Source of the DNA: Skermanella pratensis
Lineage (GTDB): Bacteria; Pseudomonadota; Alphaproteobacteria; Azospirillales; Azospirillaceae
Reading direction: 5' to 3'
DNA length: 64,000 nucleotides
NCBI RefSeq assembly: GCF_008843145.1
Contig: NZ_CP030265.1
Span: forward strand, 2,714,001-2,778,000
Within the stretch, counting starts at the first letter, position 1, and each line of letters starts with the position of its first letter. Shown here piece by piece: positions 51,775 to 61,041 of the stretch. The position numbers and the translations under genes are program-made. A model generated the notes under the pieces. That model was not told the DNA's origin. It saw only the letters and a program-made list of their open reading frames with translations, and did not search any database.

Positions 51775-52095
51775 ATGACCACGTTTGAAGAGCGCGAAAG
51801 AGCATTCGAGAACAAGTTCAAGCATGACGAGGAGTTGCTGTTCAAGATCCAGGTCCGCCGGGCGAAGCTGCTTGGCCTGTGGGCGGCCGAGCAGATGAAG
51901 TTCGAGAAGCCGGAGGCCGACGCGTACGCCCGCGTCATCGTCGACGCCGACTTCGAGGAGGCCGGCTCCGCCGACATCGTCCGGCGGGTCTGCGGCGACC
52001 TGGAAAAGCACGGCATCGACATCAGCCGGCACCGGGTGGAGAAGGAAGCCGAACATCTGCTCCAGGTCGCGCGCGACCAGATCACCTCCCAGTAA
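51775..52095 (+). CDS. F1Fo-ATPase inhibitor zeta subunit (DUF1476)
   Basis: A 106-residue helical protein found in alphaproteobacteria. MTTFEERERAFENKFKHDEELLFKIQVRRAKLLGLWAAE is the diagnostic N-terminus; in Paracoccus this segment blocks rotation of the F1 motor in the hydrolysis direction. GGGGAGAAGG precedes the ATG at 51775. Its location beside purC and purB is conserved in the class. Confidence 0.93.
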   Translation: MTTFEERERAFENKFKHDEELLFKIQVRRAKLLGLWAAEQMKFEKPEADAYARVIVDADFEEAGSADIVRRVCGDLEKHGIDISRHRVEKEAEHLLQVARDQITSQ

Positions 52096-52186
52096 CGCCG
52101 CCCGGTACACCCGCCGGCAATCCCGGCCGCCCTGCGGAATGCCGCCCGCCGCCCCGCCTTCCCCGGCCGGCGGCGGGCGGGATCCG

Positions 52187-53482
52187 TCACCCGCCGAACA
52201 CGCGCTTGAAGATCGTGTTCACGTGCTTGGTGTGGTAGGCCATGTTGAACAGGGCGGCGAGCGCATCCGCATCGATGTGCTTCGTGACCTCGGCGTCGCC
52301 CTGAAGGTTCTGCAGGAAGCTGCCGCCGCTCTCCCACACCTTCATGGCGTTGCGCTGGACGGCGACATAGGCGCCCTCGCGGCTCATGCCGGCCTGGGTC
52401 AGGGCCAGCAGCACCCGTTGCGAGAAGACGAGGCCGCCGAGGTCGTCCAGGTTCCGGCGCATCCGTTCCGGATAGACCACCAGCTTTTCCATCATGCCGG
52501 TCGTTCGTGCGAGCGCGAAGTCCAGCGCGACGGTCGCGTCGGGGCCCATCACCCGCTCCACGGAGGAATGCGAGATGTCGCGCTCGTGCCAGAGCGCCAC
52601 GTTCTCCAGGGCCGGCGTCACGGCGGCGCGGACCAGCCGAGCAAGGCCGGTCAGGTTCTCCGACAGGACGGGGTTGCGCTTGTGCGGCATCGCCGAGGAG
52701 CCCTTCTGGCCCGGCGAGAAATACTCCTCCGCCTCCCGCACCTCGGTGCGCTGGAGATGGCGGATCTCGACCGCGAGGTTCTCGATCGAGGAGGCGATCA
52801 CCCCCAGCGTCGCGAAGAACATGGCGTGGCGGTCGCGAGGAATGACCTGGGTGGAGACGGGCTCGACCGCCAGTCCCATCTTGTCCGCCACATACTTCTC
52901 GACGAAGGGGTCGATGTTCGCGAATGTGCCCACCGCGCCGGAGATGGCGCAGGTCGCGATCTCCGCGCGCGCGGCGACCAGCCGTTCCCGGTTGCGCGCG
53001 AACGCGGCGTAGTGCCCCGCCAGCTTCAGCCCGAAGGTCGTCGGCTCGGCATGGATGCCGTGGCTGCGGCCGATGGTCGGCGTGTCCTTGTGCTCGACGG
53101 CGCGGCGCTTGAGGGCCGCCAGAAGCGCGTCGAGATCGGCCAGCAGCAGGTCGGAAGCCTGGGCCAGCTGGACCGCCAGCGTGGTGTCCAGCACGTCGGA
53201 GGAGGTCATGCCCTGGTGCACGAAGCGCGCGTCCGGACCGACATATTCCGCGAGGTTGGTCAGGAAGGCGATGACGTCGTGCTTCGTCTCGCGCTCGATC
53301 TCGTCGATCCGGGCGATCTCGAACTTGCCCTTCTGCCACACCGCTTCGGCGGCGGAACGGGGGATCACGCCCAGTTCGGCCTGGGCGTCACAGGCATGCG
53401 CCTCGATCTCGAACCAGATGCGGAACTTGTTCTCGGGCTCCCAGATACGGGCCATTTCCGGGCGGCTGTAGCGCGGAATCAT
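52187..53482 (-). CDS. purB: adenylosuccinate lyase
   Basis: A 431-residue fumarase/aspartase-superfamily enzyme acting twice in purine synthesis. MIPRYSRPEMARIWEPENKFRIW at the N-terminus, TSSDVLDTTLAVQL, the signature loop SSAMPHKRNPVLSENLTGLAR with the catalytic Ser, and the GRSHGIHAEPTTFG base region are intact. It is convergent with the zeta-subunit gene and separate from purC. Confidence 0.97.
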   Translation of the reverse strand: MIPRYSRPEMARIWEPENKFRIWFEIEAHACDAQAELGVIPRSAAEAVWQKGKFEIARIDEIERETKHDVIAFLTNLAEYVGPDARFVHQGMTSSDVLDTTLAVQLAQASDLLLADLDALLAALKRRAVEHKDTPTIGRSHGIHAEPTTFGLKLAGHYAAFARNRERLVAARAEIATCAISGAVGTFANIDPFVEKYVADKMGLAVEPVSTQVIPRDRHAMFFATLGVIASSIENLAVEIRHLQRTEVREAEEYFSPGQKGSSAMPHKRNPVLSENLTGLARLVRAAVTPALENVALWHERDISHSSVERVMGPDATVALDFALARTTGMMEKLVVYPERMRRNLDDLGGLVFSQRVLLALTQAGMSREGAYVAVQRNAMKVWESGGSFLQNLQGDAEVTKHIDADALAALFNMAYHTKHVNTIFKRVFGG

Positions 53483-53648
53483 CGTTCATCTCTCAGGGCA
53501 GCGGCAAGGGCAGCGGGTGATGGGGCGACCATAGCGGGCGCGGCCGGAATTCGCCATAGGGCGAAGTCCGAATCGGCTTGACGGAGAAAGGCAACAAACG
53601 GGCTTGCCGAGGGTTTGGTCCTCATCGAACGAACCAAGGGGATCTAAG

Positions 53649-53813
53649 ATGAATCGGGACCAGATCGCCGGCACGGCAAAGGACATCAAAGGCGACGTCA
53701 AGAAGGGAATCGGCGATTTGGTCGGCAACCCGGCCCTGAAGGACGAAGGAAACCTGGACAAGGCCGAGGGGAAAATCCAGAAGGGTGTCGGAAACCTCAA
53801 GGACAAGCTGTAA
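53649..53813 (+). CDS. CsbD family stress-response protein
   Basis: A 54-residue hydrophilic protein, MNRDQIAGTAKDIKGDVKKG..., with the repeated GK/GN-rich pattern (AEGKIQKGVGNLKDKL) typical of CsbD. The family is induced by general stress and is intrinsically disordered; its molecular role is unknown. AAGGGGA precedes the ATG at 53649. It is convergent with the receiver/kinase gene. Confidence 0.92.
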   Translation: MNRDQIAGTAKDIKGDVKKGIGDLVGNPALKDEGNLDKAEGKIQKGVGNLKDKL

Positions 53814-53862
53814 ACAGGGCGCGGCCGCGGGTCGGGCAGCGCTCCGCTCTCCCGGTCCACCA

Positions 53863-55053
53863 TCATTCCGGCGTCAGCCTGATGCGGTAGACGGCGCCCT
53901 CGCTCGTTCCGGCGATCTCCAGTTCCGAACCCATCATCTGGGTCAGCGCCGTGGCGATCGCGAGGCCGAGGCCGGTGCGCGCGTCCCGCGCCGCCGGCTG
54001 GACGCGCCTCACGTCGAACGGCATCGCGAGCTCCCGCGGCTGTGCCGGGACAACCGGAGAGCCGCCGTCGGTGACCGACAGCCATCCGGGACCGCCGGAT
54101 CCGTCCCACGAAACCTTCACGGCGCCCGACGGGGGCGTGCAGTCGATCGCTTCTGCCAGCACCCGCTGGAGCGCCACGCCAAACCAGCTCTTGTCGATAA
54201 TCACGGCGGCCGGCGCCGACACCAGATCCACCGATATGGCAACCTTGCGGGCTTCCGCGGTTCCGGCGATCGCGGCAACGGCCCCGTTGACGGCCCCTTT
54301 CAACTCGACCCGCTGGCGCGACACCGTCAGGTCACGGCGCTCGGCATCCGCGATCAGTTCGATCTCCTCCGCGGTCAGCTTGATCCGCTCGGCGATCCCG
54401 CTGACCGCCAGCCATTCCGGTGTTTCGCTGGCATTCGCCAAGCTGGTCTCCATGATGGTATCGGCCAGGGCGGCGAAACTTCGGGCGCCCCGGGAAGCCA
54501 GGTTGCGCATCAGGGTCTTCGATTCGTCGGCGGCGCTGACCTTTGCCGAGAGGGCCGATTCGGCGGTGCGCAGGATCTCGACCATCTGCTCCAGCTTGGC
54601 CGTCCGCGCCCGCACCGCCTCGTCCAGGCGGCGGTTCTCGTCGGCGATGCGGCGCGACATCATGCCCAGGATCGACATGTTCCGCGCCCGGCCGATGACT
54701 TCCATCCCGTCGAACGGCTTGGTCAGGAAATCGCTGGCCCCGGCGTCGATCGCCTTCAGCCGCACGGCCTGTTCGGTGTGGGCGGTCAGCACGATCACGG
54801 GTATCATCACGTCGGGACTGATCGCCCGGATCCGGGCCAGCACGCCGTAACCGTCGAGTCCGGGCATCTCGATGTCGAGCAGCACGAGGTGGGGTGCGAT
54901 CCGTTGGAACATCTCGATCCCCACGAACGGGTCGTTCGCCGAGAAACGCTGGCGGAACCCGTGCTTCTTCAGCATGCCCGACAACATCGCGATATTCATT
55001 TCCTGATCGTCTATGATCAGCACGCGGGCATCGCGGAAATCCAGTTCGCTCAT
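53863..55053 (-). CDS. response-regulator receiver fused to a degenerate histidine-kinase module
   Basis: A 396-residue cytoplasmic protein. The receiver (about 8-125) is complete: Asp15/Asp16, phospho-acceptor Asp60, Thr90 and Lys112. A coiled coil (about 135-170) follows. The region that should be the dimerisation/phospho-acceptor helix (DESKTLMRNLASRGARSF...) has no His where SHELRTP would be. The ATPase-like domain (about 280-396) keeps a G2-like TGLGLAIA but has LAEAIDCTP in the N-box and VTDGGSP in the G1 box, so the Asn for Mg-ATP appears absent. It is most likely a phosphorylation-switched scaffold, not an active kinase. It is divergent from the aldolase gene. Confidence 0.85.
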   Translation of the reverse strand: MSELDFRDARVLIIDDQEMNIAMLSGMLKKHGFRQRFSANDPFVGIEMFQRIAPHLVLLDIEMPGLDGYGVLARIRAISPDVMIPVIVLTAHTEQAVRLKAIDAGASDFLTKPFDGMEVIGRARNMSILGMMSRRIADENRRLDEAVRARTAKLEQMVEILRTAESALSAKVSAADESKTLMRNLASRGARSFAALADTIMETSLANASETPEWLAVSGIAERIKLTAEEIELIADAERRDLTVSRQRVELKGAVNGAVAAIAGTAEARKVAISVDLVSAPAAVIIDKSWFGVALQRVLAEAIDCTPPSGAVKVSWDGSGGPGWLSVTDGGSPVVPAQPRELAMPFDVRRVQPAARDARTGLGLAIATALTQMMGSELEIAGTSEGAVYRIRLTPE

Positions 55054-55201
55054 ACCGGGGGCCTTGTGGCTATGCCGAAAGGTGTAGTGGCACGCCTTAT
55101 AGCAGAGTTGGTCAGTGCGCGGTTTCTCAATTACTGCTGCCCGGGAGAAATGACCGCAGCCCGGGAGGGGCGGCAGTACAACGGGGAGGAGAGAGACAAC
55201 C

Positions 55202-55930
55202 ATGGAAAACGATGAAGTTCGGCGCCTGCGCGTGGAACTGGCCGCAGCCTTCCGCTGGGCCGCGAGACTGGGCTTCCATGAGGGCGTGTGCAACCACTTC
55301 AGCGTCGCGGTCAGCGATTCCGGAGACCGTTTCCTGGTCAACCCGCACGGCATGCATTTCTCGGAGATCCGGGCGTCCGACCTGCTGCTGGTCGAGCCGG
55401 ACGGCTCCGTCGCGGGCGGCGGCGAGCCGCCCGAGCCGACCGCTTTCTTCATCCATTCCAGGCTGCACCGCGGCGTTCCGCAGGCCCGCTGCATCCTGCA
55501 CACCCACATGCCCCACGCGACCGCGCTTACCACGCTGGAAGGGGGACGGCTGGAGCCGGTGAACCAGAATGCCCTGCGCTTCTACGACCGCATCGCCTAC
55601 GACGACGATTACAACGGGCTGGCCCTGGACGAGGAGGAGGGCGACCGGATCTGCGGCGCGCTGGGCAACCGCCAGATCATGTTCATGGCTAACCACGGGG
55701 TGACGGTGATCGGCCACAGCGTCGCCTTCGCCTTCGACACCATGTACTACCTGGAGCGGGCCTGCCGGAACCAGGTACTCGCGATGTCCACCGGCCGGCC
55801 GCTGAAGCGGGTGCCCGATGAGCTGGCGCGCAAGGTGGCACTCCAGATCGCCGGCGAGGACAATTCCGAACGGCACTTCGCGGCGCTGCTGCGGATCCTC
55901 GACCGGGAGGAGCCGGACTACGCCTCCTGA
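55202..55930 (+). CDS. class II aldolase/adducin family protein
   Basis: A 242-residue zinc enzyme fold (L-fuculose-phosphate aldolase family). VCNHFSVAVSD near residue 30, the metal His pair in HTHMPHATAL and a third His in MANHGVTVIG are present. The catalytic Glu is plausibly in EPPEPTAFFIHS (about residue 78). The substrate could be a sugar phosphate or a methylthioribulose-like compound, but no pathway gene is adjacent. GGGAGGAGAGAG precedes the ATG. Confidence 0.88.
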   Translation: MENDEVRRLRVELAAAFRWAARLGFHEGVCNHFSVAVSDSGDRFLVNPHGMHFSEIRASDLLLVEPDGSVAGGGEPPEPTAFFIHSRLHRGVPQARCILHTHMPHATALTTLEGGRLEPVNQNALRFYDRIAYDDDYNGLALDEEEGDRICGALGNRQIMFMANHGVTVIGHSVAFAFDTMYYLERACRNQVLAMSTGRPLKRVPDELARKVALQIAGEDNSERHFAALLRILDREEPDYAS

Positions 55931-55934
55931 AGGA

Positions 55935-56672
55935 TCAGAGCAGCCCCATCGCCTTGAAGCTGCTGTGCTTGCCCCTGCCGATCACGAGATGGTCGTGGAT
56001 CTGCATGCCGAGCGCCGCCGCGGCCCGGGCGATCTCCTTCGTCATCTCGATGTCGGCCCGGCTGGGGGTCGGGTCGCCGCTCGGGTGGTTGTGGACCAGG
56101 ATGATCGCCGACGCGCCCAGTTCCAGCGCCCGCTTGACCACCTCGCGCGGATAGACCGGCGTGTGGTCGACGGTGCCGTGCTGCTGCACCTCGTCGGCGA
56201 TCAGCACGTTCTTGCGGTCCAGGAACAGCAGGCGGAACTGTTCCGTCGGCAGGTTCGCCATGGTGCCCTGGCAATAGTCGAGCAGGCGCTGCCACGTGCT
56301 GAGAACCGGCTTGTCCATGATCTCCTGCCGGGTCATGCGAAGCGCCGCCGCGCCGACCACCGTGAGCGCGGCGATGGTGCCGTCGGTCAGCTTGGGAAAC
56401 TGGCGGCGCAGGGCCTCCGGCGGGGCGTTCAGGACTCCCCACAGGCCGCCGAAGGCGCGCAGGAGGCTTTTGGCGAGCGGCTTGACGTCCCGACGGGGGA
56501 GCGCCGCGAACAGCAGAAGCTCCAGCAGCTCGTAATCCTGGAGCGCGTCGGCGCCTGCCGTCAGGAAACGGCTGCGCAGGCGGTCGCGGTGGCCGAGATG
56601 GTCCGGCCCCGCGTCCTCGAGGGTCCCGGCCGCCAGGGCGTCTTCGATTCTGGCCGGTTCTGTATCGGTCAC
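55935..56672 (-). CDS. radC: RadC family JAB/MPN-domain protein
   Basis: A 245-residue protein. An N-terminal helix-hairpin-helix-like region (DYELLELLLFAALPRRDVKPLAKSLL) is followed by the JAMM metal-binding domain with VHNHPSGDPTPSRADIEMT. RadC was named for repair but its true biochemical role is unresolved. The GTG at 56672 has GAGGATCGC upstream and gives MTDTEPARIEDAL; the ATG at 56696 is an alternative. It converges with the aldolase, leaving 4 bases between them. Confidence 0.93.
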   Translation of the reverse strand: MTDTEPARIEDALAAGTLEDAGPDHLGHRDRLRSRFLTAGADALQDYELLELLLFAALPRRDVKPLAKSLLRAFGGLWGVLNAPPEALRRQFPKLTDGTIAALTVVGAAALRMTRQEIMDKPVLSTWQRLLDYCQGTMANLPTEQFRLLFLDRKNVLIADEVQQHGTVDHTPVYPREVVKRALELGASAIILVHNHPSGDPTPSRADIEMTKEIARAAAALGMQIHDHLVIGRGKHSSFKAMGLL

Positions 56673-56737
56673 GCGATCCTCGCGACAGTTCTGCATGCAC
56701 TGGAATGCAGGACTATAGGCGTGTCGCGTGGCGGTTG

Positions 56738-57568
56738 TCAGCCGGTGATATAGGGCGGCTTTGTGTACCCGGCGGGCGAGAGCGTGAAGATCTCGCAGCC
56801 GTCCCTGGTGACGCCTATGGAATGCTCGAACTGGGCCGACAGGCTCTTGTCCTTGGTGACAGCGGTCCAGCCGTCGGACAGGATCTTCACGTCGAAGCGG
56901 CCGGCGTTGATCATCGGCTCGATCGTGAAGAACATGCCCTCCCGCAGCACGGTGCCGCGGCCGGGCTGTCCGAAATGCAGCACGGACGGCGCGTCGTGGA
57001 AAACGCGGCCCAGACCGTGGCCGCAGAAGTCGCGCACGATCGAGAACCGGTGGGATTCGGCGAACTTCTGGATCGCGTATCCGATGTCGCCCAGGGTGGC
57101 GCCCGGCTTGACCGCCGCGATGCCAAGCATCAGCGAGTCGTAGGTGACGTCAACCAGCTTGCGTGCCTTGACGCTGACGGCGTCGCCGGCCAGGAACATC
57201 CGGCTGGTGTCGCCGAACCAGCCGTCCAGGATGACGGTGATGTCGATGTTCAGGATGTCGCCGTCACGCAGCCGCTTGTCTCCGGGAATGCCGTGGCAGA
57301 CCACGTGGTTGATCGAGATGCAGGTTGCCTTGGGATAGCCGCGGTAGCCAAGCGGCGCCGGCACCGCGCCATGGTCGCGGATGAAGGTCTCGCACAGGGC
57401 GTCGATCTCGCCCGTGGTGACGCCGGGGACGACATGGGGCGTGATGAAGTCCAGCGTCGCCGCGGCCAGATGACCGGCCTTGCGCATGCCGGCGAAATCC
57501 TCGGGTCCATGCAGACGGATCCGGTTGGAGTCAAGGTCGTCGGTCTGGGCCGCTTCAGCTCTGGTCAT
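56738..57568 (-). CDS. map: type I methionine aminopeptidase
   Basis: A 276-residue metalloprotease that removes the initiator Met. The metal ligands are visible in [19 protein letters not shown] (Asp pair), [12 protein letters not shown] (His), FTIEPMI (Glu) and [10 protein letters not shown] (Glu). [16 protein letters not shown] carries the catalytic His. An N-terminal extension of about 20 residues precedes the core. The start overlaps the sfsA stop as ATGA, so the two are coupled. Confidence 0.96.
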   Translation of the reverse strand: MTRAEAAQTDDLDSNRIRLHGPEDFAGMRKAGHLAAATLDFITPHVVPGVTTGEIDALCETFIRDHGAVPAPLGYRGYPKATCISINHVVCHGIPGDKRLRDGDILNIDITVILDGWFGDTSRMFLAGDAVSVKARKLVDVTYDSLMLGIAAVKPGATLGDIGYAIQKFAESHRFSIVRDFCGHGLGRVFHDAPSVLHFGQPGRGTVLREGMFFTIEPMINAGRFDVKILSDGWTAVTKDKSLSAQFEHSIGVTRDGCEIFTLSPAGYTKPPYITG

Positions 57569-58356
57569 TCTGGTTCCGTAGGGTTTTCAGCAAGTTCAAG
57601 ACGCACCGGGAGAGGCCGCTCCAGCAGGATCGCCTCCGGCGAGACGGTGCAGGAATAGCACAAGGTCTCGACACCGGCATTCCTCGCACCGACCAGACCC
57701 CGATGGTAGGCCGGGTCGATGTCCTGTGCGACTCGGAAGTGGTCGCAATCCGTGCGTTGGACAAGGTACAGCATGACCGCCCTGCATCCCAAGGCAACCA
57801 TGTCCGCAAGCTCGACGAGGTGCTTGGCGCCCCGCGCCGTGACGCAGTCGGGAAACTCGGCGGCCGTTCCGCCGTAGCGGTCCGGGCGGCGCAGATGGAC
57901 GTTCTTGACCTCGACATAGGCGCTAGGGCGGCCGTCTCCCTCCAGCAGCAGGTCGATCCGGGAATTGCGGCCGTACTTGACCTCGCGCCGGACCGTAGGG
58001 TAGCCGGCCAGATCCGGGATCGCGCCGGCACGGATGGCGGCCGCGGCGATCGCGTTGGGATGGCCCGTGTTGACGCCGATCAGGTGCCCGTCGGCCTCGA
58101 CCAACTCCAGGGTGTAGGGCAGCTTCCGCGACGGATTGTCCGACCGGGACAGCCAGACGCGGGACCCGGGAGCGTTCAGGCCGAGCATGGCGCCCGAGTT
58201 CGGCACATGGGCGGTCACCACCCCGCCGTCCGCCAGGGTCACGTCCGCCAGGAAGCGCTTGTACCGCTGGACGAGCCGCCCCTCGGTCAGCGCGGCGGCG
58301 AAACGGATGCCTGGCGGGGGCGGGAAGGGGGCTGGCGTCGCGGTGGGGAGCGTCAT
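57565..58356 (-). CDS. sfsA: SfsA family protein
   Basis: A 263-residue protein. [66 protein letters not shown] and [16 protein letters not shown] are SfsA signatures, with Asp/Glu/Lys residues of a nuclease-like PD-(D/E)xK core. SfsA was named for maltose regulation in E. coli, but a nucleic-acid enzyme role seems likely. It is the first gene of a map operon. Confidence 0.95.
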   Translation of the reverse strand: MTLPTATPAPFPPPPGIRFAAALTEGRLVQRYKRFLADVTLADGGVVTAHVPNSGAMLGLNAPGSRVWLSRSDNPSRKLPYTLELVEADGHLIGVNTGHPNAIAAAAIRAGAIPDLAGYPTVRREVKYGRNSRIDLLLEGDGRPSAYVEVKNVHLRRPDRYGGTAAEFPDCVTARGAKHLVELADMVALGCRAVMLYLVQRTDCDHFRVAQDIDPAYHRGLVGARNAGVETLCYSCTVSPEAILLERPLPVRLELAENPTEPE

Positions 58357-58521
58357 GATCCCGACCTTTTAGCCGCCCCGGCCGGGGAACGGCAAGGATC
58401 GGCGAGACGCGGCATGTTCGTTTTCGCACATCCATGCCGTTCGAAAGTTTCGGAACGGAACGTAAACCTGATCGCGCTGTTAGACCGCTGCCGCGCTGGA
58501 AGCGGCTTCTCGGAGTTGAGT

Positions 58522-58731
58522 ATGTCTACAGCACCCGCCTTCATCATCGAGACGGCCGGAACCGCCGTCGGAGTCGTCGTCCTCCAGGACGGCGGATATC
58601 GATTCTTCGCTTCGGATGCCGCGGCACGGGCACTGGACGGCCGTATCTTCAAGAGTCCCGCCCATGCCGAGCGCGAGGCGCGCCGCCTGGAGACGTCGCT
58701 GCGGTCCGGCCGTGCCATGATGCGCGCTTGA
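58522..58731 (+). CDS. 69-residue protein of unknown function
   Basis: Starts MSTAPAFIIETAGTAVGVVVLQDGGYRFFASDAAARALDGRIFKSPAHAEREARRL. I do not recognise a family by name. It looks like a small alpha/beta domain (two strands then a helix), cytoplasmic, with a basic C-terminus. GGAG lies 7 bases upstream. It is followed by a strong hairpin and then the rhodanese gene in the same direction. Confidence 0.6.
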   Translation: MSTAPAFIIETAGTAVGVVVLQDGGYRFFASDAAARALDGRIFKSPAHAEREARRLETSLRSGRAMMRA

Positions 58732-58754
58732 CCGTCCGCTCGAGCGTCCGGAGA

Positions 58755-58782
58755 GTGACGGGCCGGCCCGCCGGCCCGTCAC
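58755..58782 (+). terminator. GC-rich hairpin between the 69-residue gene and the rhodanese gene
   Basis: GTGACGGGCCGGC (58755-58767) and GCCGGCCCGTCAC (58770-58782) are perfect complements with a 2-base loop, giving at least 11 pairs once the tip opens. There is no U-run. It may act as a terminator or mRNA-end stabiliser; it lies about 25 bases before the rhodanese start. Confidence 0.5.
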
Positions 58783-58807
58783 GAACCCGAAGGGGGAGCT
58801 TGGAACA

Positions 58808-59227
58808 ATGAGCGAAGACATCCCGAACGAGCAGCCGAAGGACGTATGGGAGGTGCTGAAGACAGATCCCTCCGCCAAACTGGTGGATGTCCGGACGGCG
58901 CCCGAATGGTCGTTCGTCGGACAGCCGGACATGGCCTCGATCGGCAAGGCGCCGGTCAGGATCCAGTGGCAGGTGTATCCCGGCATGGAGGTGGAGTCGG
59001 ATTTCATCCACAAGCTGCGGGTGGAAGGGGTCGAACCGGAGGACAAGGTCTATTTCCTCTGCCGTTCCGGCGTGCGCAGCACGGCCGCCGCGAAGCTGGC
59101 CGCCCAACACGGTTATACCCGGGTATTCAACATCGCCGACGGCTTCGAAGGGCCGAAGGATGAGCAGGGCCACCGGGGCACCGTCGCCGGCTGGAAGCGG
59201 TCCGGCCTGCCCTGGAGCCAGGGTTGA
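58808..59227 (+). CDS. rhodanese-like domain protein
   Basis: A 139-residue single-domain sulfurtransferase. VDVRTAPEWSFVGQPDM holds the conserved Asp/Arg of the family. The active-site loop is FLCRSGVRS with Cys85. CRSGVR is the six-residue loop length typical of thiosulfate or persulfide-type rhodaneses. It is cytoplasmic (no signal). GGGGGAG precedes the ATG. The physiological sulfur donor is unknown. Confidence 0.92.
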   Translation: MSEDIPNEQPKDVWEVLKTDPSAKLVDVRTAPEWSFVGQPDMASIGKAPVRIQWQVYPGMEVESDFIHKLRVEGVEPEDKVYFLCRSGVRSTAAAKLAAQHGYTRVFNIADGFEGPKDEQGHRGTVAGWKRSGLPWSQG

Positions 59228-59244
59228 CAGCCTGTCCGGGCGTC

Positions 59245-59742
59245 TCACCGGTCGAGCAGGCCGTGGCGCCGATGCCAGTCCTCCAGCGATAAGTCGGGAT
59301 ACCGGGCGAAATGAACCTCGCCCGGTCCCGAGGGTACCGTCACCCACGGCGCCTTGAAGTCCAGCATGATATGGACCCGCTCCGGGGGCACCGGCAGCGG
59401 GGTGTCGATCGCCGACGCGAAGGGATGGACCAGGTCCGGCCAGGCGGGGTCCTCCGCCCACAGGGCGGACCCGCACTTGCCGCAGAAGTGCCGGTGCGAG
59501 GGACCGAGGCAGGTCTGGCCGGGGCGGTCGGGATCCTCGGTCGGGGCCCGCCACATCGCCACCGCCTCCTTGCCCTGCAGAATCCGCAGGGTATCGGCGT
59601 CGCCGCCGAGATTGACGGCGCAACCGCCGCCGCCGGCGCTTTTCCGGCAGATCGAGCAGTAGCAGTACATGAAGGGAACCGGCGTGGGCGAGTTCAGGGA
59701 GAACTTGACCGCACCGCAGCGGCATGAACCGTCGAGCTTCAT
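59245..59742 (-). CDS. GFA (CENP-V/GFA domain) family zinc protein
   Basis: A 165-residue protein with the GFA zinc-ribbon pattern: CRCG (Cys7, Cys9), CYCSIC (Cys27, Cys29, Cys32) and HFCGKCGS. Some members accelerate the glutathione-formaldehyde adduct, but most are of unknown role. A GGACAGG-like weak ribosome site lies upstream. It is downstream of and in the same direction as the MBL-fold gene, 37 bases away, so the two may be co-transcribed. Confidence 0.9.
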   Translation of the reverse strand: MKLDGSCRCGAVKFSLNSPTPVPFMYCYCSICRKSAGGGGCAVNLGGDADTLRILQGKEAVAMWRAPTEDPDRPGQTCLGPSHRHFCGKCGSALWAEDPAWPDLVHPFASAIDTPLPVPPERVHIMLDFKAPWVTVPSGPGEVHFARYPDLSLEDWHRRHGLLDR

Positions 59743-59779
59743 GAGGTCCTCCCGTTCCCGTCCGGGCCCCGGGGGCCGA

Positions 59780-60775
59780 TCAGAGGGTTTGAACGTAATT
59801 CAGCGGAACGAATTCGTATCCCGAACCTGCGCGGCGGATATGGCCGGCGTTGGGCAGGCCCCAATGGTAACCGAACGCCAGGGCCCGGTCAGCCGCGATT
59901 CGGTCCAGCAACCTACGGCGCGTCGCCCGGGCCATGTCGGCATCCATGTCGAACACCGCCGACCAGTCGGGATTCCGGACGAACAGGAAGGGGACGTTGG
60001 TGGTGTCGGCCAGCGCCATGACCGTTTCGTTGCCGGACGAGATCTGGAGCGCGGTATGGCCGGGCGTGTGCCCATGGGCCTCGACCGCGGTGAACCCCGG
60101 GATGATCTCCTCTTCGGCCTTGTAGCGCCGCACCCGGTCGCCGAGATCGCCGAAGGTGGAACGGACCAGTTCGAACGCCGACTGGCGCGCTGCCGGCGCG
60201 CGGCTCATTTCGCCCTCGTCCATCCAGTAGGCCCATTCCGCTTCCGGAACGAGGATCTCGGCGTTGGCGAAGGCCAGGCTGTTGTCGGTGCCCTTGATCC
60301 CTGAGATATGGTCGCCGTGGAAGTGCGAGATCACCAGGGTGGTGATCGAGGCCGGATCGATCCCGGCCACGGCCATGTTCCGGCTCATCATCCCGGTGGT
60401 CGGCCCCAGCTTTCCGCCGGACCCGGCGTCCAGCAGGACGATCTGGCTGCCGGTGTGGACGACCGCCGGAGTGTAGGTGATGCGGAGACTGTCGGTCGGC
60501 CGGAACGCGTCCTTCAAGGCTCCCTGCACTTGGTCGAGCGGAGCATTGACTACGAACTTGTCGTCCATGGGCCGGGTGCCGTACCCGTCGAACAGCGACG
60601 TCACTTCGAACGACCCGACCTTGTAGCGGAAGGCTCCCGGAAGCTGCGCGTTCGCCTGCGGCGGCGCGCCCTGGGCATGGGCCGCCCCGGAACCGAGCGG
60701 GCCAGCCGCCGCCGTCGCGGTCACGGCCGCTGCGGTGCCGAGAAGAGCGCGGCGATTCATTCCTGCTTCTGCCAT
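59780..60775 (-). CDS. exported MBL-fold metallo-hydrolase
   Basis: A 331-residue protein. MNRRALLGTAAAVTATAAAGPLGSGAAHAQ is a Tat-like or Sec signal, cleaved near residue 35. HFHGDH (His151, His153, Asp155, His156) is the di-zinc site of the metallo-beta-lactamase fold. GHTPGHTAL and the later DTTNVPF supply the remaining ligands. Related exported MBL proteins include lactonases and many of unknown substrate. AGGAGG lies 10 bases before the ATG at 60775. It is divergent from the penicillin-acylase gene. Confidence 0.88.
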   Translation of the reverse strand: MAEAGMNRRALLGTAAAVTATAAAGPLGSGAAHAQGAPPQANAQLPGAFRYKVGSFEVTSLFDGYGTRPMDDKFVVNAPLDQVQGALKDAFRPTDSLRITYTPAVVHTGSQIVLLDAGSGGKLGPTTGMMSRNMAVAGIDPASITTLVISHFHGDHISGIKGTDNSLAFANAEILVPEAEWAYWMDEGEMSRAPAARQSAFELVRSTFGDLGDRVRRYKAEEEIIPGFTAVEAHGHTPGHTALQISSGNETVMALADTTNVPFLFVRNPDWSAVFDMDADMARATRRRLLDRIAADRALAFGYHWGLPNAGHIRRAGSGYEFVPLNYVQTL

Positions 60776-61041
60776 GGCTTCGTTCCTCCTGTCTGCTGGC
60801 TGCCGTTTGCCGGCCGATACCGTCATTTAGGTCGATGCACGCGAAAGTCTTCGCCGCCCGTTCAAGCAGGACAGCTTTGTGAAATGCATCAGCCGCCAGG
60901 CTGTTCCCACGCGACCGGCCGAAAGTCGGGCATGCCTGCCATGAAGGCATTCCAGCCGGGAAACCTGTTCCGGCATCGAAGGTGCCGAATAGACTGCGTT
61001 CAACCGAAAGTTCAGCAGTTATAGGGACAAAGGGAGGATAC

